34,600 bases of DNA from Dokdonella_A sp014338185 (GTDB taxonomy: Bacteria > Pseudomonadota > Gammaproteobacteria > Xanthomonadales > Rhodanobacteraceae): the NCBI GenBank assembly GCA_030263295.1, contig SZOS01000033.1, forward strand, positions 1-34,600, written 5' to 3'. Each line of letters opens with the position of its first letter. Positions within the stretch are counted from its first letter, which is position 1. This document shows, piece by piece, positions 21,843-30,756 of the stretch. A program made the position numbers and the translations under genes. The notes beneath the pieces are model-generated. The model searched no databases and was not told the DNA's origin. It saw only the letters and a program-made list of their open reading frames with translations.

Positions 21843-23234
21843 ATGCGTGTGCTGCCTGTCGTGGTGTCGCTCGTCCTGTCCTGTCCGCTCGCGTTGGCAC
21901 AGGTGCCTGCCGCGCAGCCGGCGCCCGCGGCGCCAGCGGACGCGCCCGCCACGCCCGATGCGGCTACGCCCGATGCAGGTAAGCCCAAGCGCAGCATCGA
22001 CCTAGCCGACATTCGCATGTTCACCGCGGTGTACAGCCTCGTGCAGCAGGGCTACGTGGAGGAAGTCAGCGACCAGCGCCTCATGCGCGCGGCGATCCGC
22101 GGCCTGCTCGCCAATCTCGATCCACACAGCGAGTACCTCGACAAAGAGGAGATGGAGGATCTGGCCGAGGACACCAGCGGCAGTTACGGCGGGCTCGGGC
22201 TGGAGGTGATGCAGGTGGATGGCAGCCTGCGCGTGGTGGCGCCGATCGATGACACGCCGGCGCAGCGCGGCGGCATCCGCGCGGGCGATGTCATCGTGAG
22301 CATCGATGGCAAGGCGGTGCAGTCCGACGACCTCGATGCGGCGGTCAAGCAGCTGCGCGGCGCGCCCGGCACCAGCGTCACGCTCGGCGTGCTGCACGAA
22401 AAGGCCGCGGCGCCGGTCGACATCAAGCTCACGCGCGAGGCGATCCGTGTGGTGAGCGTGCGTGGGCGACTGCTCGATACCGGCCTGGCCTACCTGCGCA
22501 TCAGCCAGTTCCAGGACGAGACCGGCTTGCAGCTGCGCAGGCAGATCGAGCGGCTCGCGGCCGACAACAAGGCGCCGCTGCGCGGCGCGGTGCTCGACCT
22601 GCGCAGCAATCCCGGCGGACTCATCACCGCCGCGGTCGAGGTGGCCGACGATTTTCTCAACAGCGGCGCGATCGTCTCCACGCGCGGGCGCGTGGCGCAG
22701 GCCAACACCGCGTTCAGCGCAACCGCGGGTGATCTGCTGCAGGGCGCGCCGCTGGTGGTGCTCGTCGACAACGGCACCGCCTCCGCGGCCGAGATCGTCG
22801 CCGGCGCGCTCAAGGACAACCACCGCGCGCTGCTGATGGGGCGGCGCACCTTTGGCAAGGGCTCGGTGCAGACGATCCTGCCGATCGATGCCGACCACGC
22901 GGTCAAGCTCACCACCGCGCGCTACTACACGCCCAGTGGCGCATCGATCCAGGCCGAGGGCATCCATCCCGACATCGTGCTGGCCGACCTCGCCCTGAGC
23001 ACGCGCGAGGCCGAGCACATGCCGGTCATCGGCGAGCGCGACCTGCGCAATCATCTCAGGGGCAGCGACGAAGGCAACGGCCCCGCCGCGCCTGCGATCG
23101 CGGCACCCGCAGGCGCGCTGCAAGACTACGCGCTCAACGAGGCGCTCAACGTGCTCAAGGCACTGGCGCTGCGCCCGCCCGCGTCCGCCACGCCCGCTGC
23201 GTCGACCGCGCCGGCCACACCGCCACAAGGCTGA
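21843..23234 (+). CDS. S41 family C-terminal processing peptidase (CtpA-like)
   Basis: 463 residues. A signal peptide (1-20, ending PLALAQ) and an Ala/Pro-rich linker (to about 46) precede an N-terminal helical region with LMRAAIRGLLANLDPHSEYLD (about 78-98). A PDZ domain follows (about 110-190, with GGLGLEV and GGIRAGDVIVSIDGKAV), then the S41 catalytic domain. The Ser-Lys dyad is intact: Ser314 in NGTASAAEI and Lys339 in TFGKGSVQT, 25 residues apart as in Prc/CtpA enzymes. It cleaves C-termini of periplasmic proteins; relatives degrade peptidoglycan hydrolases, which fits its place after envC. Two ATGs lie 6 bases apart; the second (21843) has the better-spaced GGAA and is used here. Confidence 0.92.
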   Translation: MRVLPVVVSLVLSCPLALAQVPAAQPAPAAPADAPATPDAATPDAGKPKRSIDLADIRMFTAVYSLVQQGYVEEVSDQRLMRAAIRGLLANLDPHSEYLDKEEMEDLAEDTSGSYGGLGLEVMQVDGSLRVVAPIDDTPAQRGGIRAGDVIVSIDGKAVQSDDLDAAVKQLRGAPGTSVTLGVLHEKAAAPVDIKLTREAIRVVSVRGRLLDTGLAYLRISQFQDETGLQLRRQIERLAADNKAPLRGAVLDLRSNPGGLITAAVEVADDFLNSGAIVSTRGRVAQANTAFSATAGDLLQGAPLVVLVDNGTASAAEIVAGALKDNHRALLMGRRTFGKGSVQTILPIDADHAVKLTTARYYTPSGASIQAEGIHPDIVLADLALSTREAEHMPVIGERDLRNHLRGSDEGNGPAAPAIAAPAGALQDYALNEALNVLKALALRPPASATPAASTAPATPPQG

Positions 23235-23260
23235 CGCAGGTTCGCCGCCACTGCGATCGG

Positions 23261-24070
23261 TCAGGGTGCGAGCGCAGTGGCAAGCATGTTGTACAGCCCG
23301 ATGCCGCTGGTGGTGATGATCACGATCGCAACGGCGCACAACAGCTGGCGCGGCGCGATGCGCCGGGTCAGGAGTGCGCCCAGTGGCGCGGCCAGCAGTC
23401 CGCCGATGATGAGGCCCACCGCTGCGATCGAGAACGCGGTGGCGCCGATGCTGCCGATGAAGGTAAGCGTGACGGTGAGCGTGAGTACGAACTCAGCAGC
23501 GATCACGGTGCCGATGGTCGTGCGCGGCTCGCTGCCTTGCGCCAGCAGGTTGGAGGTGACCACCGAACCCCAGCCGCCGCCACCAGCCGCGTCCATGAAG
23601 CCGCCGACCAGCCCCAGCGGCATGACCCAGTGCGGCGCGCGATGCGCTTGTAACGCGGTCATGCGCAAGGCGCGCCACAGCAGGTAGCAACCCGTGCACA
23701 ACAGATAGGCCATCACGAATGGACGTGCGGTGGCACCGTCGATGTGGGCGAGCAGGCTGGCGCCAGCCACGCCGCCGATCGCTCCGGGCAGCGCGAGGCG
23801 GCCGAACAACTTCCAGTCGACGTTGCCATGGAAGATGTGGCTCAGGCCCGAGGCACCAGTGGTGAAGGCTTCCACGAGATGCACGCTGGCCGAGGCGCGC
23901 GCGGGAGGTACGCCGAGCACGCTCACCAGCAAGGTGTTGGTGATCACGCCGAAAGCCATGCCTAGCGCGCCGTCGACGAGTTGGGCAGTGAATCCGACCA
24001 GGATGAAGGGCACGATGACAAGGATCTGCTCGGGCGCGAGATCGGGAAGCGGAAACATCGAAGTGTCCAT
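23261..24070 (-). CDS. TauE/SafE family membrane permease (sulfite exporter-like)
   Basis: 269 residues from the ATG at 24070; an in-frame ATG at 24100 would add ten hydrophilic residues. Eight or so membrane segments are visible. The two internally similar halves each carry the family signature. The first is FTAQLVDGALGMAFGVI (near the N-terminus) with ASASVHLVEAFTTGASGLSH. The second is GLVGGFMDAAGGGGWGSVV with TTIGTVIAAEFVLTLTVT. The family exports sulfite, sulfoacetate or other organosulfur anions across the inner membrane; the substrate here is not determinable. Neighbours give no pathway context. It is convergent with the S41 peptidase gene (26-base gap). Confidence 0.88.
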   Translation of the reverse strand: MDTSMFPLPDLAPEQILVIVPFILVGFTAQLVDGALGMAFGVITNTLLVSVLGVPPARASASVHLVEAFTTGASGLSHIFHGNVDWKLFGRLALPGAIGGVAGASLLAHIDGATARPFVMAYLLCTGCYLLWRALRMTALQAHRAPHWVMPLGLVGGFMDAAGGGGWGSVVTSNLLAQGSEPRTTIGTVIAAEFVLTLTVTLTFIGSIGATAFSIAAVGLIIGGLLAAPLGALLTRRIAPRQLLCAVAIVIITTSGIGLYNMLATALAP

Positions 24071-24343
24071 GGCAAGTGGGCGCGCGCGGCCTGCGCTCAT
24101 CCTGGGCCGCTGTCGCCGCCATTGTGCGGATCATCGATCACGGTCGGCGGCGGCGCGCCAGTATCCACCGATTGTCGATGTGGCGCCGCTGCGCGCTTGC
24201 ATAAGCATGAAAATGGCGTGCATATCGATGCCGCGCGCCCGCGTGCAGGCATGCGCCACCCACCCTTGCGGACGCAGCGGATCTGCGCGCTTTGCCATCG
24301 CCCAGCCTTGGCGCGGCTCTGAACCAGCAAAGTCCGGGCGCCG

Positions 24344-27300
24344 TCAGCGCATGACGCAGTTGCGACCTGCATGTTTGGCGCGATACAGCGCCTGGTCGGC
24401 GTCGCGCAGCAGGCGGTGCGCATCGGCCGGCGTGGCGATCACGCGCTCGGCCACGCCCGCGCTGATGGTCACGTGGTTGACCGTGCTCTCGCCGGGTACG
24501 GCCACGCTGCGCGCGGCAAGGTCGATGCGGATGCGCTCGGCGATGTCGTGCGCGTGTTCGATCGAGGTGTCGGGCAGCAGGCAGGCGAACTCCTCGCCAC
24601 CATAGCGCGCGAGCAGGGCGTGGCTGGGCGCGCAGGCGTGCATCGCCGCGGCCACCGCACGCAGCGCCTCGTCGCCGGCTGGGTGTCCGTGGCGGTCGTT
24701 GTAGTCCTTGAAGTGGTCGACGTCGAGGAAGATTAGGCTCCACGGGCGATGCGCGCGTGCATGCAGCGCGGCGTCGAACGCCTCGCGCAGCTTGTGGCGG
24801 TTGGCCAGACCGGTGAGTGCATCGTGGTAGGACATCTCGGTGAGGCGCGCATTGGCCGCATCGAGTTCGGCGGTGCGCGCGGCCACCAGCTGGCGCAGCT
24901 CGCGCTGGCGCGCCTGCAGCGCGCGCGTGCGCCAGTGCAGAAGCAGGTAGGCGAGCAGCGTGAGCACCAGCACCGTCGCGAGGCGCGCAGGCAGGGTCTG
25001 CCACCAATCCGGCAGCACGCTGATCGCCAGCTCCAGCGGCGTGCTCGCGTTGCCGGCGTAGTCGCGTGCCTCCACGCGCAGCGTGTAGCGTCCGGGCGGT
25101 AGGCGGCTCAAGGTGCGGGTGTTTTGCCCCGTCCACGGCGTCGGCTCGGTTTCGTCGCCGAGCAACTGGCTGCGGAACTGGCTTTCGTCCTCGTTGTGCC
25201 ATGACAGCAGCGCAAAGTGCACGGTCAGGTCCCGGTCGCCGGGTCGCAGCACCACCTGGTCCAGCGCAGCCGGCTGGTCGTCGATGTCGACCCGCGTGAG
25301 GCGCAGCGGCTTGGCTTCGCGGTCGTGTTGCTCCCGTGCGGGATCGTACACGCCCAGTCCGCCCAGCGTGCCGACCCACAGGCGATCGTGCGCATCGATG
25401 AACTGCGCGTTGAGGTTGCACTCCTCGTGCGGCATGCCGTCGCGGCGCGTGAACACGCGCGAGTCGTAACCCGCGCCGCGCGGGATGAGCTGTTGCACGC
25501 CATTGTTGGTGCACAGGTAGATGCGTCCGCGCGAATCGCGCAGCGCGTTGTACACGAACGGATCGGGCGGCGCGGGCAGGTCGCCCGCGAGCACGCGCGG
25601 CCGCATCGGATCGGCCACGTCCACGCGCACGATGCCGTTGCTGCTACCGATCCACAGCACCGGTCGGCCCGCGTCCTCGATGAGCGAGATGCCATCGAGA
25701 TCACTGCCGGGCAGGCCGATCTCGGTGCCGAGCAGCACGCCCTGTTCACCGTCATGGCGGTACAAGCCGCGCTGGCCCGATGCCCAGATCCACGAGCGCC
25801 CGTCCTGCGTGCGCTGCTCGACGAGTCCGCGCGCGGCCCAATGGCCGCCTGACGCCTGTGGACGCATGTCCTGCCAGCGGCCGTCGCGATGCCGGTACAG
25901 TCCGCTCATGCGCGTGGCCACCCACAGCTCGTGCGAGCCTGCGACCGTGCGCTCGAGCACGTCGAGCACCGCCTGCTGCGGCACGTGCGGCCAGGGTGTG
26001 TCGAGCACCTCGAGGCGTTCCGGCCCGGGCCCGTGCGCAAGCTGGCCGTTCTGGAATCCGATCCACAGCGCGTCCGCATCGTCGCTGTCGGCCGCGCGCT
26101 TGATCAGCCGCACGCTGGTCAAGGGCGCGACAGCGGGCGGGTCGACCCGCTGCCAGCGGCTCTGGTCGAACAGCGCCAGTTCCTCGCCGATGGCACCGAC
26201 CCACAGGCGCTCGCCGCCACGACCGTCGTCCTCGACGCGCGTGGCGAACACGCCGGTTGCGCTGGCGCCGGCCAGTGACACCGTCTGCCACGGGCTCGCG
26301 CCGAGCACGGTGCGCGCGATGCCGCTCTCGGTGGCCAGCCACAGCACCTGCGCGCCGCCCGGGCTGCGCCACACGACCAGGTCGCGCACCACGTCCGAGG
26401 GCAGGCCATAACGGCGATCGAACACGCGCATCTGGTCATGGTGGATGCGCACGAGGCCCGCGCGCGAGGCGGCCCACAGCACGTAGCCGCCCTCGTCGTC
26501 CCGGCTCTGCGCCAGCCGGTAGTACATGTCCGAACCCAGCGCACCCTGGCTGGTGCGCCATGAGCGCAGGCCCGTGTGGTCGAGCCGCCACAGCCCGCCG
26601 CCGAAGGTGGCGATCCACAACTGTTCATGCCCATCGGCATGGGTCACGAGCAGGTCGTTGATCTCGAGGTTGGTGAGTGCGGGCACGGCCAGCTGCTGCC
26701 AGTCGGAATTGCCGGTGCGATACCACAGGCCATGCGCACCGGTGCCGGCCCAGATGCGCGCATCGCCGCCCAGTCCGGTCGTGGCCGCCAGGCCCAGCAC
26801 CACGCTGGGCAGCTGGGTCGCACGCGCCGCGGGCAGCCAGCGCCCGGCCACCCGCTGCAGCAGTCCGGCATCGTTGCTCAGCACCCATTGCGTGAGCTGG
26901 CCCTGGGGGTCGGCCAGTTCGATCACGCGCGTGGGCTGGTGGCTCGGCAGCGCATCCTCGAAGCGCCAATGTTCGCCATTCAGGCGCGCGACGCCACGAT
27001 CACGAAAGGTCACCCACAGGCTGCCCGCGTGGTCGAGCGTGAAGGCGCCCAGTACGCCGTCGGGAGTGAAGCCACGCCCGGTTTCCCATTGCTTGCCGTC
27101 GTAGCGCGCCAGCCCTTCGGCCGATGCCGCCCACACGAAGCCCTCGCGGTCGACCGCGATGCCGGCCATGACCGATGCCGGCAGGCCGTCGCGCACCGAG
27201 AAGGTGGTGAACCAAGGTGCGCCCAGGTCGTCCAGATCCAGTGCCCGGGTCGGCGTGGCTGCGGGACTGGCACCTGCCACTGTCGCTGCCAGGGACAGCA

Positions 27301-27346
27301 GGAGAGCGGCCAGCACGCGGGGCAACGCACACACGATGGTCATCAC
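24344..27346 (-). CDS. Two-component-regulator-propeller diguanylate cyclase (Reg_prop, Y_Y_Y, GGDEF)
   Basis: 1000 residues. A signal peptide (to about 26) is followed by a periplasmic beta-propeller sensor (about 40-690). The repeats are of the type (D/L)-x-x-G-x-(L/V)-W-(V/I)-(A/G), e.g. DREGFVWAAS, DHAGSLWVTF and DSRGRIYLCT. A Y_Y_Y-like domain follows (about 700-785), then one TM segment (about 790-810), a short coiled coil and a GGDEF domain (about 840-1000) beginning SYHDALTGLANRHKL. The active-site signature reads RYGGEEF (916-920 for GGEEF), so diguanylate cyclase activity is expected. No RxxD inhibitory site is seen just upstream of the signature. The layout suggests sensing of a periplasmic ligand to make cytosolic c-di-GMP; ligand unknown. 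Confidence 0.92.
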   Translation of the reverse strand: MMTIVCALPRVLAALLLSLAATVAGASPAATPTRALDLDDLGAPWFTTFSVRDGLPASVMAGIAVDREGFVWAASAEGLARYDGKQWETGRGFTPDGVLGAFTLDHAGSLWVTFRDRGVARLNGEHWRFEDALPSHQPTRVIELADPQGQLTQWVLSNDAGLLQRVAGRWLPAARATQLPSVVLGLAATTGLGGDARIWAGTGAHGLWYRTGNSDWQQLAVPALTNLEINDLLVTHADGHEQLWIATFGGGLWRLDHTGLRSWRTSQGALGSDMYYRLAQSRDDEGGYVLWAASRAGLVRIHHDQMRVFDRRYGLPSDVVRDLVVWRSPGGAQVLWLATESGIARTVLGASPWQTVSLAGASATGVFATRVEDDGRGGERLWVGAIGEELALFDQSRWQRVDPPAVAPLTSVRLIKRAADSDDADALWIGFQNGQLAHGPGPERLEVLDTPWPHVPQQAVLDVLERTVAGSHELWVATRMSGLYRHRDGRWQDMRPQASGGHWAARGLVEQRTQDGRSWIWASGQRGLYRHDGEQGVLLGTEIGLPGSDLDGISLIEDAGRPVLWIGSSNGIVRVDVADPMRPRVLAGDLPAPPDPFVYNALRDSRGRIYLCTNNGVQQLIPRGAGYDSRVFTRRDGMPHEECNLNAQFIDAHDRLWVGTLGGLGVYDPAREQHDREAKPLRLTRVDIDDQPAALDQVVLRPGDRDLTVHFALLSWHNEDESQFRSQLLGDETEPTPWTGQNTRTLSRLPPGRYTLRVEARDYAGNASTPLELAISVLPDWWQTLPARLATVLVLTLLAYLLLHWRTRALQARQRELRQLVAARTAELDAANARLTEMSYHDALTGLANRHKLREAFDAALHARAHRPWSLIFLDVDHFKDYNDRHGHPAGDEALRAVAAAMHACAPSHALLARYGGEEFACLLPDTSIEHAHDIAERIRIDLAARSVAVPGESTVNHVTISAGVAERVIATPADAHRLLRDADQALYRAKHAGRNCVMR

Positions 27347-27368
27347 GCACTCGAAGGGCTTGCGGTCG

Positions 27369-27410
27369 ATTATGCAATGCCCGCGCGCAGGGGTGGCTTG
27401 ACGCCCGTCA
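27369..27410 (-). promoter_or_regulatory. Putative promoter and dyad operator of the diguanylate cyclase gene
   Basis: On the minus strand CATAAT (27374 to 27369), five of six to the -10 consensus, predicts a very short leader of about 15 nt before the ATG at 27346. A perfect dyad TGACG-CC-CGTCA lies at 27399-27410, overlapping and just upstream of where a -35 would be. No clear -35 hexamer is present. Both elements are suggestions from sequence alone. Confidence 0.3.
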
Positions 27411-27457
27411 GGCGGCTGGGTGCAGTCACGCGGCTCGCGTGCGCGAACGGGCGTGGC

Positions 27458-28141
27458 CTAGTTGCGCAGGCGCCGCGCGATCGCGGGGCGTGACAGCAAC
27501 GCGAGCACGATGCCGCTGAGGAAGCCGGCGATGTGGGTCCACCAGGCCACCGCGCCAAAGGCCGGACCGACGTAGGTGAACAGCAGTTGCAGCGCGGCCC
27601 AGAAGCCGATCAGCAGCATCGCCGGCACGCGCACGAATTCGAGGAACATGCCCAGTGGCAGCACCAGTCCGAGCCGTGCGCGCGGAAACAGCGCCAGGTA
27701 GGCGCCGACCACGGTCGATACCGCGCCACTGGAGCCGATGATCGGTGCGCTCGTGCCTGACAGCATCCAGGCCCCGAACAGGTTGGCGAGCGTGCCACCG
27801 ACCACGAACAGCACGAGGAAGCGCAGCGACCCCAGCACACGTTCGGCCGATACGCCGAACACGACGAGGAACAGCAGGTTGCCGCTCAGGTGCAACCAGT
27901 CGGCGTGGATGAAGATCGCCGACACCAGGCGTGCCGCGCGCAGTTCCAGCAGCTGCTGCAGCCATGGCGCACGCGTGTCCAGCAGCGTGGTCGGCACCGT
28001 ACCCCAGCGCAGGATCGTCGCCGCGCGCTGGTCGGCAGGCAGCGTGGTCAGCCACAGGAACACCACCACGCAGGCAGCCACCACGAACAGCGTGGCCCAC
28101 GGTGGGCCGCTGCGGCGCCGGCTGGGCAGCTGTACGAACAC
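27458..28141 (-). CDS. Rhomboid family intramembrane serine protease
   Basis: 227 residues, six or more membrane segments, GlpG/rhomboid type. The catalytic dyad is visible: GSSG (136-139) with Ser138 and His203 in WWTHIAGFLSG. The HxxxN oxyanion motif is HLSGN (His84, Asn88). It cleaves TM segments of membrane proteins within the inner membrane; substrates are unknown. The start is GTG at 28141, as no in-frame ATG precedes the first membrane segment. It begins 10 bases after the gspB stop, so it is probably cotranscribed with gspB. That gap is short enough for coupling. Confidence 0.9.
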   Translation of the reverse strand: MFVQLPSRRRSGPPWATLFVVAACVVVFLWLTTLPADQRAATILRWGTVPTTLLDTRAPWLQQLLELRAARLVSAIFIHADWLHLSGNLLFLVVFGVSAERVLGSLRFLVLFVVGGTLANLFGAWMLSGTSAPIIGSSGAVSTVVGAYLALFPRARLGLVLPLGMFLEFVRVPAMLLIGFWAALQLLFTYVGPAFGAVAWWTHIAGFLSGIVLALLSRPAIARRLRN

Positions 28142-28151
28142 GGATGCGGCG

Positions 28152-28988
28152 TCAGCGTCCGTCGCGCGGGAAGGTGAAGCGCTGGCCCTTGAACTCCAGC
28201 ACCACGCCGTCGGCGCTGATCTGCACCAGCGTCACTCCGTCGGCGATCTCGTCGCCTTCGCCGTGGCGCTCGCCGTTGACCACCACGAAGCGGTCCGCGG
28301 GCACCGCGGCATACATGTGCAGCGTGAGATTGAGCGCGGGCAGGTCCTTGCGGATCGAGTAGGGCAGTTCCCACACCGAGGGATAGGCCGGTGCGGCCGC
28401 GGCAGGCTTCGAGGCCGGTGACACCGGCGGCGTGGCACGCGGTGTGGCAGGCACTGCGGCGGCCGGCGCGGCAGGTGCTGTGGCGGGTGCGGCGGCAGGC
28501 GCGGGCTGCTCCAGCGGCGAGGCCGGGCCCGGCGGTTCGGGCCGTGCATGTGGCGCGCCGCCGCCTTCGACCACGGGTGCGCCGGCTGGCAGCGCGGCCG
28601 GCAGCTGGACCGAGCCTGGGCGGTCGTCGGCGCGCGGCACCGGCACCACGGGCGCAACCGCCGTGGGCGGCGTGATCGCGACCGCGCCGCCGATCTTGCC
28701 GTGACCCGGGCGCACGGCCGGGGGCGTCACCGGTTTGGCCGCCGGAGCGGTGGCTGCAACCACGGGGGGCGTGGCGGCTGCGGGCGGTGCCACTGCGGCG
28801 TTGCGACCGGGCGTGGGGCTGCGCATGAGCCACCAGCCCACGCCAAGTGCAGCGAGGATCGCGAGCATGAGCAGCGGCAACAGGCTGCGCCGCCGGCGTG
28901 TGAGCATGATCGGTGTGCCCAGGTGGGGTGCTTCGCCGAGCTGGCGCTGCTGCTCGGACTTCTTGAGGGCTTCGAGGATCAGCGACAT
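28152..28988 (-). CDS. gspB: GspB-like type II secretion accessory protein
   Basis: 278 residues. The N-terminal MSLILEALKKSEQQRQ is the hallmark of GspB/ExeB proteins. A basic stretch (TRRRR) and a TM segment (about 35-55) follow, then a long Ala/Pro linker (about 60-205) that would cross the periplasm. The C-terminal T2SSB domain (about 205-278) has WELPYSIRKDLPALNLTLHMY, FVVVNGERHGEGDEI and FKGQRFTFPRDGR. ExeA-ExeB complexes help the GspD secretin assemble through peptidoglycan in Aeromonas. No core gsp/xps genes are in this window. It lies 134 bases downstream of the ExeA-like ATPase gene on the same strand. Confidence 0.9.
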   Translation of the reverse strand: MSLILEALKKSEQQRQLGEAPHLGTPIMLTRRRRSLLPLLMLAILAALGVGWWLMRSPTPGRNAAVAPPAAATPPVVAATAPAAKPVTPPAVRPGHGKIGGAVAITPPTAVAPVVPVPRADDRPGSVQLPAALPAGAPVVEGGGAPHARPEPPGPASPLEQPAPAAAPATAPAAPAAAVPATPRATPPVSPASKPAAAAPAYPSVWELPYSIRKDLPALNLTLHMYAAVPADRFVVVNGERHGEGDEIADGVTLVQISADGVVLEFKGQRFTFPRDGR

Positions 28989-29122
28989 GCGGGGTTCCGG
29001 TCAGGCAGGCGCAAGCACTGCGGGTTCGCGGGAAGCGGGCGCGCCATGGCGTCCGGTTGGGCGGGTGCGACCGCCCCGGGCGTGGTGCGGCGGTCGTGAC
29101 AGTGGGGCGCGTTCACGGGTGC

Positions 29123-30721
29123 TCAGTCCATGGTGCGTGACAGGTGCGGACCGCTGTCGTCGAGTGCCGACAGTGCGAACAGGGTTTCCGGTCCGATGAT
29201 GCCATCGGCGCGAATACCGAAGGCCTGCTGCAGCTTTTCGATGCGCGCCTGCATCGCGGCATCGAAGCTCGCGCCTGGTGTGGCGCCGGTGCCGCCGTCG
29301 AAGGCCTTGAGGCGATCCAGCGCCCATGCCACGCCCGGCCCGACCGCGCCGCGTTCCAGCCGCGCGGGCACGTCGGTGGGCACGCGCCACAGCACGGTGA
29401 AACCGCCGTCCCACAGCTCGCCCAGCGATGCGCGCGACAGCTCATGGCGCTGGCCGGCCAGGTCGATGCGCACGCGATCCTTGCCCACGCCTTGCAACAA
29501 CGCGTGGGTTTCGCGTGGCGCCTTGCCCAGCAGCAGGATCAGTGGCCGATCGAAGCGCGCGAGCTGGTCGAGCGAGGCGCGGCCACGCAGGCAGGCCAGG
29601 CCGGGTGCGACCAATGCAGGACAACGCGCGGCATCGCGTACCGACACCGTTTCGGCGTCGACATGCCAGCGCGCGAGCAACTGGGTGAACGCGAACAACG
29701 CGGTGTCGGGAGCAGCGGCGAGCGCATCGCGCAGCGCCTGGGCGGCGTCATCGGCCGGTGCGGGCGTGGCGGTGGCCGGGGCCGGTTCGCTCACGAACGC
29801 GGAGGGCGGCGTGCGCTGTTGCCACGCCCAGGTGCCGGCCGCTGCGGCCAGTGTCAGCACCAGCAGCGCGGCCCAGCTACCGTGGCGGCGCAGCCAGTAG
29901 CGCGCGTGGCCGGGCAGGGTCTCGTCGGCGGCGCGGTCGACCAGGCGCTCGCCCAGGCTCGCCTGCTCGCGCGCATAGCCGGCCATCAGGGCACGGTCGG
30001 CAATGATGTTGATGAGCCGCGGGATGCCGCCGGAGCGGCGATACAGCGCCTTGAGTCCAAGCCGCGAGAACGGCTGGCGCGTGCAGCCGGCCACCGCCAT
30101 GCGATGGCGCACATAGGCCTCGGTTTCGGCCGCATCGAGCGGGGTGAGGTGGTAGCGCGCGGTGATGCGTTGCGCGAGCTGGCGCAGCTCGGGCCGCTCC
30201 AGGAGTTCGCGCAGTTCGGGTTGGCCGAGCAGGATGATCTGCAGCAGCTTCTGGGTGGGGGTTTCCAGGTTGGTGAGCAGGCGCACCTGTTCCAGCGACT
30301 CGGTCGACAGGTTCTGCGCCTCGTCGACGATGAGCACCACGCGCAGGCCCTGCGCGTAGGCATCGAGCAGAAAGGCGTTGAGCGTGTCGGTGAGCGCCTT
30401 GAGGCTGCCGTGCTTGCCGGCGATGTCGAGCTTGAGTTCCTCGCACACCGCCTCGACCAGTTCCACCGGCGACAGCTTGGGGTTGAGCACGAGTGCGACG
30501 CGGGTGTTCTCCGGCAACTGCTCCAGCAGCAGGCGGCACAGCGTGGTCTTGCCGGTGCCGACCTCGCCGGTGAGCTGCACGAAGCCGCCGCTGCCGCCCT
30601 TGCCGATGCCATAGAGCAGGTGCGCGAGCGCATCCCGGTGGCGATCCGAGAGGAATACGTAGCGCGGGTCGGGCGTGATCGAGAACGGCGCCTCGCGCAG
30701 CCCGTAGTACTCCAGATACAT
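29123..30721 (-). CDS. gspA: ExeA/GspA-like AAA ATPase with peptidoglycan-binding C-terminus
   Basis: 532 residues. The cytosolic AAA module has the typical start MYLEYYGLREAPFSITPDP, Walker A GEVGTGKTT (52-60) and Walker B VVLIVDE (128-134). It continues with LLTNLET and LLGQPEL (sensor I region), and a C-terminal helical part with RRSGGIPRLINIIAD. One TM segment (about 283-303) and a Pro/Ala linker lead to a periplasmic region. That region has a C39-peptidase-like stretch (about 345-470) in which I cannot confirm a catalytic Cys/His pair, and a C-terminal peptidoglycan-binding domain (LQQAFGIRADGIIGPET). With GspB it is expected to place the secretin through the cell wall. The gene order gspA-gspB-rhomboid suggests one transcript. 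Confidence 0.92.
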   Translation of the reverse strand: MYLEYYGLREAPFSITPDPRYVFLSDRHRDALAHLLYGIGKGGSGGFVQLTGEVGTGKTTLCRLLLEQLPENTRVALVLNPKLSPVELVEAVCEELKLDIAGKHGSLKALTDTLNAFLLDAYAQGLRVVLIVDEAQNLSTESLEQVRLLTNLETPTQKLLQIILLGQPELRELLERPELRQLAQRITARYHLTPLDAAETEAYVRHRMAVAGCTRQPFSRLGLKALYRRSGGIPRLINIIADRALMAGYAREQASLGERLVDRAADETLPGHARYWLRRHGSWAALLVLTLAAAAGTWAWQQRTPPSAFVSEPAPATATPAPADDAAQALRDALAAAPDTALFAFTQLLARWHVDAETVSVRDAARCPALVAPGLACLRGRASLDQLARFDRPLILLLGKAPRETHALLQGVGKDRVRIDLAGQRHELSRASLGELWDGGFTVLWRVPTDVPARLERGAVGPGVAWALDRLKAFDGGTGATPGASFDAAMQARIEKLQQAFGIRADGIIGPETLFALSALDDSGPHLSRTMD

Positions 30722-30756
30722 GCGGCCATGTTAGCAGGCCGGATACGGGCGCCTGT

